64,000 nucleotides of DNA from Apoderus coryli (Eukaryota; Arthropoda; Insecta; Coleoptera; Attelabidae): positions 20,806,430-20,870,429 of the forward strand of contig OU452204.1 of the NCBI GenBank assembly GCA_911728435.2, written 5' to 3'. The translations under genes and the position numbers were made by a program. Position 1 is the stretch's first letter, and the number at the start of each line of letters is the position of its first letter. Of the stretch, positions 1 through 10,900 are shown piece by piece. A model generated the notes under the pieces. That model saw nothing but the letters and a program-made list of their open reading frames with translations, did no database searches and was not told where the DNA came from.

Positions 1-900
1 AAGGAAGAAATGACCTGGCTTGATTCTGATATTTCACCATATTTCGTGTTTCTTCTTAATTATTGATTATCATGTCCTGTGTCTTTGATCCGCATTTCTT
101 GTTCATTTCTTTAACTTTGGTTGTCACTTCTTGCATCCTTCATTTGCTCATCTAAACCTTCTCTTTAATTGTTCTTCTAGTTCTTGTTTTTGTTCTATAC
201 CATCAACAAAGTGTCTCTTGCTAGAAAGGAAAACTCCCTCAATTCCCGTTTCAAATAATTTTTCCCTGGAAAGGGTCTAGCATGATTTTGGATCCTGACC
301 TTTTTTAAATTTTTACTGCTCCAGTCTTCATCACATGTACGTATTTCTGCATTTTAGTGGCCACTTCTTTATTGTTGAATTCACTTATGCTTCATTTGTT
401 CTAATTCTTCTTCAAGCATAGTGACTTCTTACAAGAAGATACATCTTCACCATTTGCTCGTCTAAACCGGCCTTTAATTTTTCTTATAGTTCTTATTCGA
501 TTATTTCTCTCCCCATTTTTAGTTAAATTCAAGCATTTGTTCAAGCTAATTAATTTCTCGTTCTATGAATCGTGTAGTCTTGCGTGTTTTTCAGCTTCGT
601 GTCGTACTCCCTCTTCTTCTTTCTCAGTTTCACATTGTTGTTATTATTCCTTCTTGTCTGCATCGCATAGTTCCCTTTCTTCTCTAGTTGCATAGTGTCG
701 TTTCATCTACTTTGTCAGCTTCAGGTCGTTCTTTTCCTTCTTCTTTTTCAGCTTGACGTTTCCTTCTCCTTTCACTACTTCGCGTTGTTTTATTTGATCT
801 TCTTGAAATCTCATAAACTGTTCCATTATAGTTCTATACTGTCGATCTATTATGGATTTCTCACATCTCGTCAATGCATAAACCCTTTGCGTTAACTAGT
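1..900 (-). repeat. degenerate T/C-rich repeat, coiled-coil-like on minus strand
   Basis: The plus strand is a long run of TTC/CTT-rich triplets. Read on the minus strand, short open stretches are rich in Lys, Glu and Arg, like a decayed coiled coil, but stops interrupt every frame. Similar vocabulary recurs in the USP intron near 23.7-24.5 kb, so it is probably a dispersed repeat, possibly old retroelement ORF1 sequence. It should fall within or next to an intron of the TM9SF3 gene, whose remaining exons I do not find here. No gene is claimed. Confidence 0.35.
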
Positions 901-1093
901 TCAATTAAAACTGAAGTTTAACTAGCCAAGGCACGGAAAAGTATAGAAAAATATTGGGAGAATCAAGAAATGGAAGAATCTGGTCACCATTTTTGAGGCT
1001 GTCTTGAAACTGTACCAAATTCCACACATAAAAACGTTATGTGTAGTATTCCCATTGCTTCCTTTATAATAAATTATTATAACGTTTACTTAC

Positions 1094-2578
1094 TCTGTAT
1101 ATAATTCCCCTAATATAGCAAATATAATGACAGTCAACACAACAATAGTCAACTGGTGACCAGCACCAATCAGAGCTGAAAACAGCATTGGCTGAGAAGC
1201 GGGACGAAACACATCACCATGCACTTGTTTCCATCCATACTCATCACCCAAATCTCTTTCCTATAATATTCCAAGTCAAACAAATAATGTATGCACAATT
1301 GGTAAACTTACCATATCGTCAATATCATCATCTTTGCTATATCTGGCGTAATCTTTCCGCAAAGTTCGCATTAAAATCATAGAAACTAAACCGACTAAAA
1401 ATATCACCATCATGAAACTGTTGAAAATGCTAAACCAATGAATCTGAAACAATAATTTTATTTTAAAGCATTACACCTACGTTGAACACTATTTGAATCC
1501 GTACTCTATGCTGGAAAAAGTTGTGATCCAAATATTTGTCGAATCTATCCTCAAATTTCGTGTCAGTCTCTTTCCAAATCACCTCATAAGTGAAGTGTAA
1601 TTTAGTCGTAGGGGATAACAATACTTTATCTTCCGATGTCAGATTCACGTCGATGATTTGTTTCCCGTTATAACCGATTTCAAACTTTTTATGCGTCCAA
1701 ATGTAGTATTTGTTATCTTTCACCTCTCCTGCAAGAAACGGTATAGATTTTTACCAGTTATTTAGTTTTTAATGGGATAAATCAAGACAAATTTGGAATG
1801 ATACTCACCCACAACTCCCCATATTGGAAGGTCATCAATATACATCTGATACCAATAGTGGTTTTTCACAGCATAAACGAATGCTTTGTATTTCTCTTCT
1901 GTTAACTGAACAGCACAAAATACTGTTTTAGGCATATTATCTGGAAACAAAAAGATAGAAGAGTTACAAACCACCAAGTTAACCGACCGGAGAGAGATTT
2001 CAAAAAAAGGTGATCCTTTTCTTTATATTTATAAGCGCACAAAGGAACTTGGATAAACCTTTGTACACTCGTTTAGATGTATTTAGATATATTGTGCTTT
2101 TATAATCGTTCTCGGCAGAATAACTGTTGTGCAAAGTTACAAAATCATTCTATAAATGAAGAAGATTTATAAAGCTCATAGGCACTATTCCAATGTTAAT
2201 ATCATGCAAAAAGAAGAGCACAAGAAACAACAAAGTAAACTTACTTTTAAATTCAATATCAATGCCACTAAATTCGAGTTCAACTCCCTGTAGGGCTTCA
2301 CTGAGTGTTTCATGGTAGTGACTGATAGTTTCTTTAGAACCAGCACAAAACGGTAATGTAAAATACCCGTAAGTCTCTTGTCGATTGTGATATGGTCCTA
2401 CTGTGTTCATCCATAATACAACCTCTTCGTTTTCATCGTACTACATAATAAAATTTAATGGTAATTTATGTCTGATACGAAATGAGTGTATTATTTATAT
2501 ACGTACTATGTGATTATGTTCGTCTGTGTATACCCCGAATATACATGATAACAACAAAATTATATGTAAAAGTAACAT
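1094..2578 (-). CDS. TM9SF3: TM9SF3-like nonaspanin, N-terminal six exons (partial)
   Basis: Transmembrane 9 superfamily protein of Golgi/endosomal membranes, implicated in sorting membrane cargo. Exons on the minus strand are 2507-2578, 2245-2440, 1809-1940, 1505-1728, 1312-1443 and 1094-1260, all with GT-AG borders and matching phases, giving about 307 residues. The start at 2578 opens a signal peptide ([18 protein letters not shown]). Family landmarks follow in order: [66 protein letters not shown], then the first membrane helix ([20 protein letters not shown]) and [17 protein letters not shown]. The last exon seen ends in phase 2 after LGELYTE, so the remaining eight or so membrane helices must lie left of the window. 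Its similarity to TM9SF3 is much stronger than to TM9SF1, 2 or 4. Internal identity is near certain; the exon borders are inferred by eye. Confidence 0.95.
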
Positions 2579-3849
2579 TGTCGTTGAATTAAGGATAAAT
2601 GGATAACACTAATTATGTTTTAGTATTTGCAAATTATGGTGTTTTTAGTTAAAATCATTGATATTCTATTTTCACATACACATTTCAACACGTAGACAGA
2701 GCTGTTTGACAACTTCAATCTTCAATGAATTCGATTCCAACTTCCAACATGACGGATGACAGCGTTGCCATTATTTACGCAGTTTGTCACATTGTCTTAA
2801 ATTTAATTAGAAGATCAGTTTTTTGGTTTATGGCCGTATGCACGGATATTATTTAATCCAGATTAGAGATAAATCCGATTTAATGAAAATATTTCATATG
2901 CACGGCTCGATTATAATGGCTTAAAAAAGAAAAAACTATATATATCAAAAATACAGTGACTTTATACAGTGATGACAACTGGGGTGTCCCATTTTTTATT
3001 AGTTCACTAATATCACGTAGTATCGGCCGCCATGAATAGGCTCACTTTTTGTTTGTTTACTTTTTTCACCAATAATATTGTGTAATGATTGTTTTGAGAC
3101 TTTAATTAATATTTCAAAGCCTGTTTAAAACAGTGGTTTTGCTGTGAAAGTAGTAGGTACCAATCGCGTATTGATATATTATGGCATTATTATTATTACA
3201 CGCATTCTGTTCGTTAAACTAAAGTTTGCAGTTTAACTAGTACTCAATCCACTAGTTGATAGATAGTTCATAATATGGGGGTGACAGCCACTTATACAAG
3301 GTAAATTTTTTATTAAACTTCAGTTTAACTAAGACCATTGTCTTTTAGACAATGCTAACACCTATACAAGTAGCCCTAAACGCGTTTAAAACACCCATCG
3401 AGATTCCTAGTTTAAGTGACGTTTTCTAACCTCAAATGTGAACTTTTAAAGAAACGGTTTTTCGTTTCCTCGATGAGTGTTCGAATGAAATGATATATTT
3501 GAAGACGTGGATGATTTAAGATTTTGGAAAAAATTTAGACTCTTTAAGGAATAGCGCTAGAGCAAATTGAAACAAATACAAATACATAAAAATGTTTAAT
3601 TATATCATAATTACAAATGTATACAAAATATACTGATAAATACATTAAGCACTTTTAAGAATTATCACTAGTACAGGTTTTCAAATTTAATTATTTAACC
3701 TGCAAGCAAACACGCATTCATGCAGAACTTAAATACTATAATTTATATACAATTTCTAAGTTAATGGTAAATATAATATAAATCGATAAATATAATAATA
3801 ACTGGATTAGGTACTACACATAATATAAAAAAACTGTTTCTTAAAAGGT
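2579..3849. other. AT-rich spacer upstream of TM9SF3
   Basis: No gene found. The stretch just above 2578 is the presumed promoter and 5' UTR of the TM9SF3-like gene. The rest is AT-rich sequence with no coding frame I can recognise. The phrase 'gttaaact(g)aagttta' recurs near 905, 3215 and 3320, hinting at a dispersed repeat. Confidence 0.4.
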
Positions 3850-4620
3850 TTGGTACTCAAACTCAACTACGGCTCGGCGTCACTAAACTTCCTTTTAAAA
3901 ATTAAGACAAACGAGGTCTGGCCACTAAATATACGACCAGCGTTCATAACGTGCAAACCCACTGAATTGTCGGAAACTGGGATGCCTCAGCAGTCAACAG
4001 TGTTATTTGTTTGTAATGTCGCGGGCATTTTTCGGATTTTAAGACAATTCATATACTTTTATCTGCCTGTTTTTTGACCTCTTCCTAATTCAACAAACAA
4101 CTTCAACGTCCTCTATCTTTGGACTTCAAAAAACTGGCATTAAAATTCATACACTGACACGTCAAAGCTAGGATGACAGCGCCTGAAGCAACTGGCAGTT
4201 TAACAGAACAGGATTACTATGACTTGGGTGCCGATGCATAGGTAAACTAACTTGCAAAAAACTTCTGCGGTCCAGAACCCATCTTAATCATTACAAAGGG
4301 GAATACTCCAGCCTCAAGACAATCGAAGAGATTAATTATGATCATCGGAATGACAGCACTATAACACGACACTTCCCGGTGGCATTTTTCCGTTTCCTAT
4401 ACGCAGAATCATATACATATTAAATTACTTATGCGATTAACGGAAACGCTGTGCCATTAATTCGGAAAAATAAATATATGTGCTCGTGGTAATTCGCATA
4501 GCAGATATGTAGCGCGTGTGGCCTACCGGGCAACGTGTGGGCTTTGTAATCGGAACGTTGTGGGTTCGATTCCTGCTCTTGCAATTTTTTTTTTCAACAA
4601 AGTTTAGAGTCATTCACAAA
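3850..4620 (+). pseudogene. decayed I/R1-like non-LTR retrotransposon fragment
   Basis: A relic of the RNase-H-bearing LINE that is better preserved at 8946 and 32133. At about 3960-4060 the frame reads ETGMPQQSTVLF, a damaged version of the RT motif (GVPQGSVLS-type). At about 4155-4310 the DNA matches the RNase H segment: GTCAAAGCTAG, AAGCAACTGGCAG, TGGGTGCC, AACTTGCAAAA and CAGAACCCATCTT occur in the same order. The 3' tail phrase 'tagagtcattcacaaaaaa' appears at about 4600, as in the other copies. Stops and indels break all frames. A tRNA-like block sits inside it. Confidence 0.55.
4512..4586 (+). repeat. tRNA-derived SINE-like sequence (A and B boxes)
   Basis: A consensus pol III A box (TGGCCTACCGG, 4519-4529) and a perfect B box (GGTTCGATTCC, 4563-4573) lie 33 bp apart, as in tRNA genes, followed by a T-rich run. 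The seven bases before the A box do not pair with those after the T arm, so no acceptor stem can form and a working tRNA is unlikely. The best reading is the head of a tRNA-derived SINE or a tRNA pseudogene; the anticodon loop would resemble Thr-TGT. Confidence 0.55.
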
Positions 4621-4929
4621 AAAGAATGTTACAAGCGGTGGAAAAATGTCCGCAGTTGGTTGAACTGTTCAAAGTACCGTCCCTAACCTGTAAACATCTA
4701 TGGTTTAAAATAATACGATAGAGATACTAAAATTATAATAAAAGTTCATCACAAACATACATCAATCTAGATTATCTACTATTAAATACTGCTTTTACCT
4801 GTGATTTCATTCAATACGTTAAAATATAAAGGAATAATTATTATTTAAAGCATATTAACTTATATAAATACATTTTTTCGGGTGTAGGCTATTTTATTTA
4901 TTCGGACTTGTTAAAACTAACAAGACTGT

Positions 4930-7200
4930 AAAACTAGAGTTTGTCTGTCAAACAGTATACTTTCCATCCCATCCTGGATTTGGTGATGATATCCGACAAA
5001 AAACTTGTACACAAAATAATTCATGAAGCACCGTTGGGTCTGAGTGACCATGTTGTTATTAAACTTTATGTTCAGTTGTTGGGAACACGAGGGTTATACA
5101 AAAGCGTAACTTCTGGAAGGCTGATTATGTATCAATAAATGATTTTTTGTCCCGCAGTTTGCAAGATACTGATGACATCGAAATATGTCTCGGAGCTATT
5201 CAAGAGGCTATCCAGAAGTACGTACCAGTCTGTCCCCGCAGGATAAACTCGCAGAAGCCGTGGATCAACGGAAATATTTTCGCAGAAATACAAAGGAAGA
5301 GGAGACTCTGGCTCAAGTACAGACGGTTGAAAACGGACGCGAACTATTTGTTGTATAGGCAGCAAAACAATAAACTAAAGACAATGATATCGGAGGCTAG
5401 ATGTCGGTATGAAAGTGAAATGGCGGCGAGTAGCAATAAGAAATTCTATGCTTATATTAAACGGTCACTAAATTCTAACGTTTCTAGTTTCTCTCTGAAA
5501 GCAAAAACTACGGGTGAACCAATAACTAGACCAATTGACATGGCCAATGCATTCGCTAACCAGTTCAGGAGTGTTTTTACCGACGACTCGAGGGACAATT
5601 TATCTGTATTACCCCAGTCTACCAGAAACAGGCAGTCATTAACAACCGTTAATTTTATAACCGCCGATATAAAGGAGGCAGTGGCGGGTTTGAAGCAAGA
5701 CTCGAGTCCTGGCCCGGACGAAATTCCTCCGATGTTTCTTCAGAGATGCACAAAAATGCATCAACATGGGCCCTCTACCGGAGGAATGGTTGTCTGCTGT
5801 CGTGATACCTATATTTAAAAAGGGTGACAAGTTCGCTGCAGAAAATTATCGACCTATTAGTTTGACCTGCGCACTTTGTAAATGCATGGAGAAAGTCATT
5901 AGCAGAAATATGACTTCATTTCTAGTTGAATCAAATATTGTTCCCAATGAACAACATGGGTTTATGCCCAAGAGGTCGGTGGAGTCGAATCTTCTGGAAT
6001 GCCTCAATGTGTGGACCAGCCATAATGATGTTGGTCAGCCTACGGATGTGTTGTATCTGGATTTTGAGAAAGCATTCGACACAGTGCCATTTGCTCGTTT
6101 GTTGCTAAAATTGGAGCATTGCGGCGTGCGGGGGGCACTCCTGAGGTGGATTGAGATGTTTCTTACAAAAAGAATTTTCCAAGTTAGAGCGAATGGTGCA
6201 TTATCCGCTAAATTGCCGGTCTTGAGTGGTGTCCCGCAGGGGTCTGTATTGGGGCCATTGCTTTTTCTGGCATATATATCAGACTTAACAAGAACCATCA
6301 CGTCAAACATGAGCTTCTTTGCTGATGGCACCAAATTGTTTTGTAACCCACTGCGAGACGATAATGAATTCCAGATCGACATTGATGGGTTAGTGTCCTG
6401 GTCGGGGGTTTGGTTGATGAACTTGAATTTGGAGAAGTGCCAGGTACTACACATCGGAGCTAATAATCCCAGGACTCCATATTTCATCAATGGAAATGCC
6501 GTTAAATCTGTAAATCAGCAGAAGGATCTTGGTGTCATAGTAACAGCGGATTTGAAGTGGGAGGCCCATATTTCCGCCACAGTGAAGAAAGCAAATAGAC
6601 TGTGGTATCTGATACAGAGAGCTTTCAAATCGAGATCAAACTCTCTAATATTGCAATTGTATAAATCGTATGTCAGACCACTATTGGAATATGCCAACAG
6701 CGTTTGGTCCCCCTACTTCATTAAGGACATAGAGGCATTGGAAAGGGTTCAGAGGAGATTCACTAAGCTACCTCATGCACTTATACCATATGAGGAGCGA
6801 TTGAGGCTTTTAAATTTGACATGTCTTTATGATCGACGACAACGAGGCGATCTAATTCAAACATACAAGATACTTAGTGCCTACTACTCGGTGAATCTCG
6901 ATGTATTTCATCCTGCTAGAAATCCTAATCTGCGTGGCAATCGTAAAAAAACTTGACAAGGAGAGATGTGCTAGACTTCCTCGGAAGAATTCTATAACAA
7001 ACAGAGTTGTATATGCATGGAATTCATTACCTGAAGAGGTGATAATGGCGCAAACGTTTGACAGCTTTAAGAACAGGCTGGACAATTTCATGGAGGACCA
7101 TGGCGATCACTCGCTATAGAAGATTAGTGAGGATGACATCAATATTTCAAAAACCTCAAATTAGGAACTGAGCAACAGTTTCATCGGTTTTACCGTTTAC
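4930..7200 (+). mobile_element. CR1/L2-like LINE copy, 5' truncated, inactive RT
   Basis: Starts inside the AP-endonuclease domain (LDLVMISD and LSDHVVI at about 4975-5060). A frameshift near 5095 leads to a linker and the N-terminal RT region (5147-5755, [10 protein letters not shown]). About 20 codons are then missing before GPLPEEW, and the RT core runs in 5766-6956: [50 protein letters not shown]. The catalytic box is FADG (about 6319) instead of FADD, which removes an essential aspartate. A last frameshift near 6950 precedes the C-terminal part ending at 7119. It is the same family as the copy at 14794. It lies between the TM9SF3 and BCR genes. Confidence 0.9.
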
Positions 7201-7983
7201 TGTTTTACGACTATTAATAATAATCCTTTTACGACTCATTAGTGATGCTCGCTCAGTGTCTGTGGTCCGTTTCTCTCTCGATTTGCTATGTACAAGGTGG
7301 CTCGAATTCGAGCCTCATCATTGATATCTCGAAAACCCCAAAATATACAAGGTCGGTTAAATTGAGGTAAAATGAACGATTTTGCCATGAATATCTCTAT
7401 CTCATTCTATTTTCAATTACTACACAATATAACCAGTCCGTATGTATTATATATCAAAGGTCATACATGAAATGTATAACATGCCAGACAAACTTTGGAG
7501 TTTTAAAGTCTTGTGCTATGCAACAAGTTCAAAGCTTTTGGTGTCTCTGTAGGAAATACGGACGTCTCTGTGTGGTCGTAAAAAATGAAAAAAAAAAGAT
7601 CCATTCTAAGTTGGAATCGAACTCATATCATCTAGTTATCAAACTGATACTTTACTACCTGAGCTATTTAGAGTTTTTTTAAATATAGACTCCTATAACC
7701 ATCATCATCATCATGCCTACCACTTAAATTTTATATTAAAATTTACGAATTGAAAATATTAAAGAAACTTTCAGTCACATAATTACTGTCCAAATAATGT
7801 TTAAAATAAACAATAAGTACAATTACCGGAAATAATTCCGCGTAAAAAACTTCTTGTGACTAGATTCAGAATGAAAACATTGAACCAATACTTTTTTTTT
7901 CTTCAGTTACAATAGGGATAAAGAAGAAGAATCTTAAAACTGGTAAAGAGATCTGAAACTCAAAAACAAAGTTATTTTGTGCG
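7201..7983. other. spacer downstream of the BCR gene
   Basis: No host gene. It holds the end of the LINE 3' region, a tRNA-like block on the minus strand (7600-7673) and AT-rich sequence that should contain the 3' UTR of the minus-strand BCR gene just right of it. A CAT trinucleotide run sits at about 7702-7715. Confidence 0.4.
7600..7673 (-). repeat. tRNA-like sequence (tRNA pseudogene or SINE head)
   Basis: On the minus strand an A box (TAGCTCAGGTAG, 7655-7666) and a near-consensus B box (AGTTCGATTCC, 7613-7623) have tRNA spacing, and an Ile-GAT-like anticodon loop lies between. Pairing in the T and acceptor stems is poor, so a functional tRNA gene is doubtful. An A-rich run follows on the minus strand. 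Confidence 0.45.
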
Positions 7984-10900
7984 CTATCGTCGATGTGGTC
8001 CATTGGCTAGTAAATCCTGCAAGTAACAATACAGGATACCAGCTTGTGCCATCACATCCACAGTACCAGCGGCTAAGGAATCTTTGGACGAAATAGTTTT
8101 ATGGCTTGGCCGTAACAATGTCGGACCAAACACAGTCGCTAAATTGTGCAGTGACATTTTGTTATCACTTTCGTGAGCGTGTACCCTGTAGAAAAATCAT
8201 CAAAAAAATTAGCGATGAATGCACGAGTACAGTAATAATTATCCTTACCGAATCAGATGATCTAAAATGCATTTGATCGATTCATAATTTTGTTCGGGCA
8301 ACTTCTCAAAAATACTCCTCAACAATTCAGTTCTTCGGCTTAGATTACCGTTACTCTGATTGAATGCCTCAAGCAATTCAGGATACAATTGATCGGAGAA
8401 TAGAGCCTCAGGCAACTCTCGAAGATAAAGTTTCAAGATGCCCGTCACCGAATGGATGTCAACTTCTTTTAACAGTTGCTCCGCCTCATATGAATCTAAA
8501 AGTGTTATAATTTGATATATCATTAGTGATATAAATACATAGTTTCATCTCACTTACTTGTTTCAAATGATTTTTTCAATTTGGATATATCGCTGGCGGA
8601 ACCGGAGACTCTGTATATGCCCACCTCGCTCATACCACGTCGTTCAACTTCCCTTATGCATGCTGTTATGACAAACGGCACATTCCTTTTCTGTCTCCTA
8701 CAAAATAATGAAGAAACTGAGGTCGAGGTATATAGAACGAATCTATAGCAGCCGCCCACAGAGTGTTTCCCCTTTTTTCTAGTCACTCCTGGTGGGCGAT
8801 TTGCTAGCAATTGAGGTTCAAACATATTGAAGAATTGTCACAAGATGTTTTTGGCGACATCTAGTGTGAGCACGCAATATGCCCGGCGAAACACAGTACA
8901 CGAAACATGGGAATCCTGAATCTAATACATTTGGAAAGAAAACCGTCGGACGCTTTGCCACGCAAACATGATTTTGAAATCCCATTTGAAGTGGTCACTG
9001 CAGACCGTCAAAATTGGCTAAATGGGGAACCACGATTCCCAGAAAACACATCAGTCTGGTATATGGACGGTTCAAAAGGAATAGAAGGGAACACAGGCAT
9101 GGGAGTATACGGACCAAATTGCAGGCTCTCTAAATCTCTCGGGAAAAGTCCCACTATATTCCAAGCAGAGATCAACGCTATTAATCGTTGTGCTCAAGAA
9201 TGCCTGCAGCGAGGCATCCCGGAACGGCAGATCAATATTATGTCAGACAGTCAAGCTGCGTTAAAAGCACTGAGGTCTTACACCTTGACGTCAAAGCTAG
9301 CATGGGAATGCAAACAGACCCTAAAGCAACTGGCAGCTCAGGGGAAAAGATTACTTTGACATGGGTGCCAGGACATGAAGGCATAGAGGGGAACGAAGCG
9401 GCGGACCAACTTGCAAAAGAGGGCGCAAACGCTCCGTTCTGCGGCCCGGAACCCATCTTTGGCCTTCCAAAAAGCCATATGAAGAAAGAACTTCGGAGAT
9501 GGGAAAAGGAACAACTTAAGTCCTACTGGAGAAACACTCCAGGCCTAAGACAATCAAAAAGGTTTATCAAACCTTCAGAGGCCAACGCAGGGAAGCTTAT
9601 CCAACTGGAGAGAAGCGAACTTCGGAGATGGGAAAAGGAACAACTTAAGTCCTACTGGAGAAACACTCCAAGCCTAAGACAATCAAAAAGGTTTATCAAA
9701 CCTTCAGAGGCCAACGCAGGGAAGCTTATCCAACTGGAGAGAAGCGACCTAACGCGAATTACAGGCCTTTTTACGGGACACCACCCAGTGAAGTACCATC
9801 TCAAAAAGATGGGCCTAACCGAGGACGACACTTGTCGGTTTTGCGAAGACGCAACAGAACACATGCTCTGCAAATGAATGGCACTTTTCTGCAAAAGGCT
9901 AAAACACCTTGGAGGGGTGACCCTAACACCTGACGAGGCAAGGAATTTAGCCCCCAGAGGGCATCAACTTTATGAAAAGTGTGGGACAGCTGGGCAATTC
10001 ATAGATTAGAGTCATTCACAAAAAATCTTCTGCAAGTCGAAGTGAGGGGAGACCAAACCGCCTAAATGACTCCGAAAAACAATCTACAATGGCCGGACGA
10101 AAAGTAACAACAACACTAACTACCATATCCACCATTCCCTTGAATTAAAAACAACCCCAAGGACTGAAGGAAATTTCTGGGGCCATAACCTGCAAATTTT
10201 AATTTTTTCATACCGTTCAGCACCGTAAATAACATAATTAATTAATATCTGGCTCACGACATAAATTCGAAACTTTTACAAGGTTGCGTACATTCGAAGG
10301 TATTTACAAACCCATCAAAATAAAGAGCCAGAAAGCTGTTGGGCACAAGTTTGTATTATCTTGTACCTGAAGGAAGATAAGACGTGTTTCTACCCAGCCA
10401 TAGGTAGAATTAGATTTTGCGACATTCGATGGTTCTGCGCGGACCCACTCATCATGAAAAGTACCTCTCTAAGATCACACTGTACGCGCTGGTGTCGGAT
10501 CGTAATAAAGATCTAACTATATTCGGTAAAAATACATATCTTACTTGCACACTTGTTGAATCTTCTCTCCAAACAGCGATCCAACTTTTCCAGTCGGCAC
10601 TCGCCGCAAACTCACTTCACACGGCAAATATTTCAGTCCAATTCGCAATGAACACCCGTTTATTATCAAATGCCGCTCAATCAGCTCCTGCTTCAACCAT
10701 GCTCGGCTCAATTTCTGTGTATATTTTCCAAATAACGTATCAGTTGGTTGACTCTCTCTGTACACTAATATTCGAAGGTTCTCACAACCCTCCAGGTCCA
10801 AAACGAAATTCTCATTCCATGCCGGTTTTGTCGAGTTACAAATTAATTTCGTTTTGGCCTTTTGGAAGAAGTGGCCGTAGAAATCCACCTCGATGCAGAT

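Noticed and set aside
4512..4586. A functional tRNA gene
   Set aside because: No acceptor stem can be formed from the flanking bases despite good A and B boxes.
8698..8825. Longer first part of the RhoGAP exon (open frame extends to 8825)
   Set aside because: A clear acceptor (TTTTGTAG) at 8698 and perfect phase with the C2 exon show that this is intron read-through.
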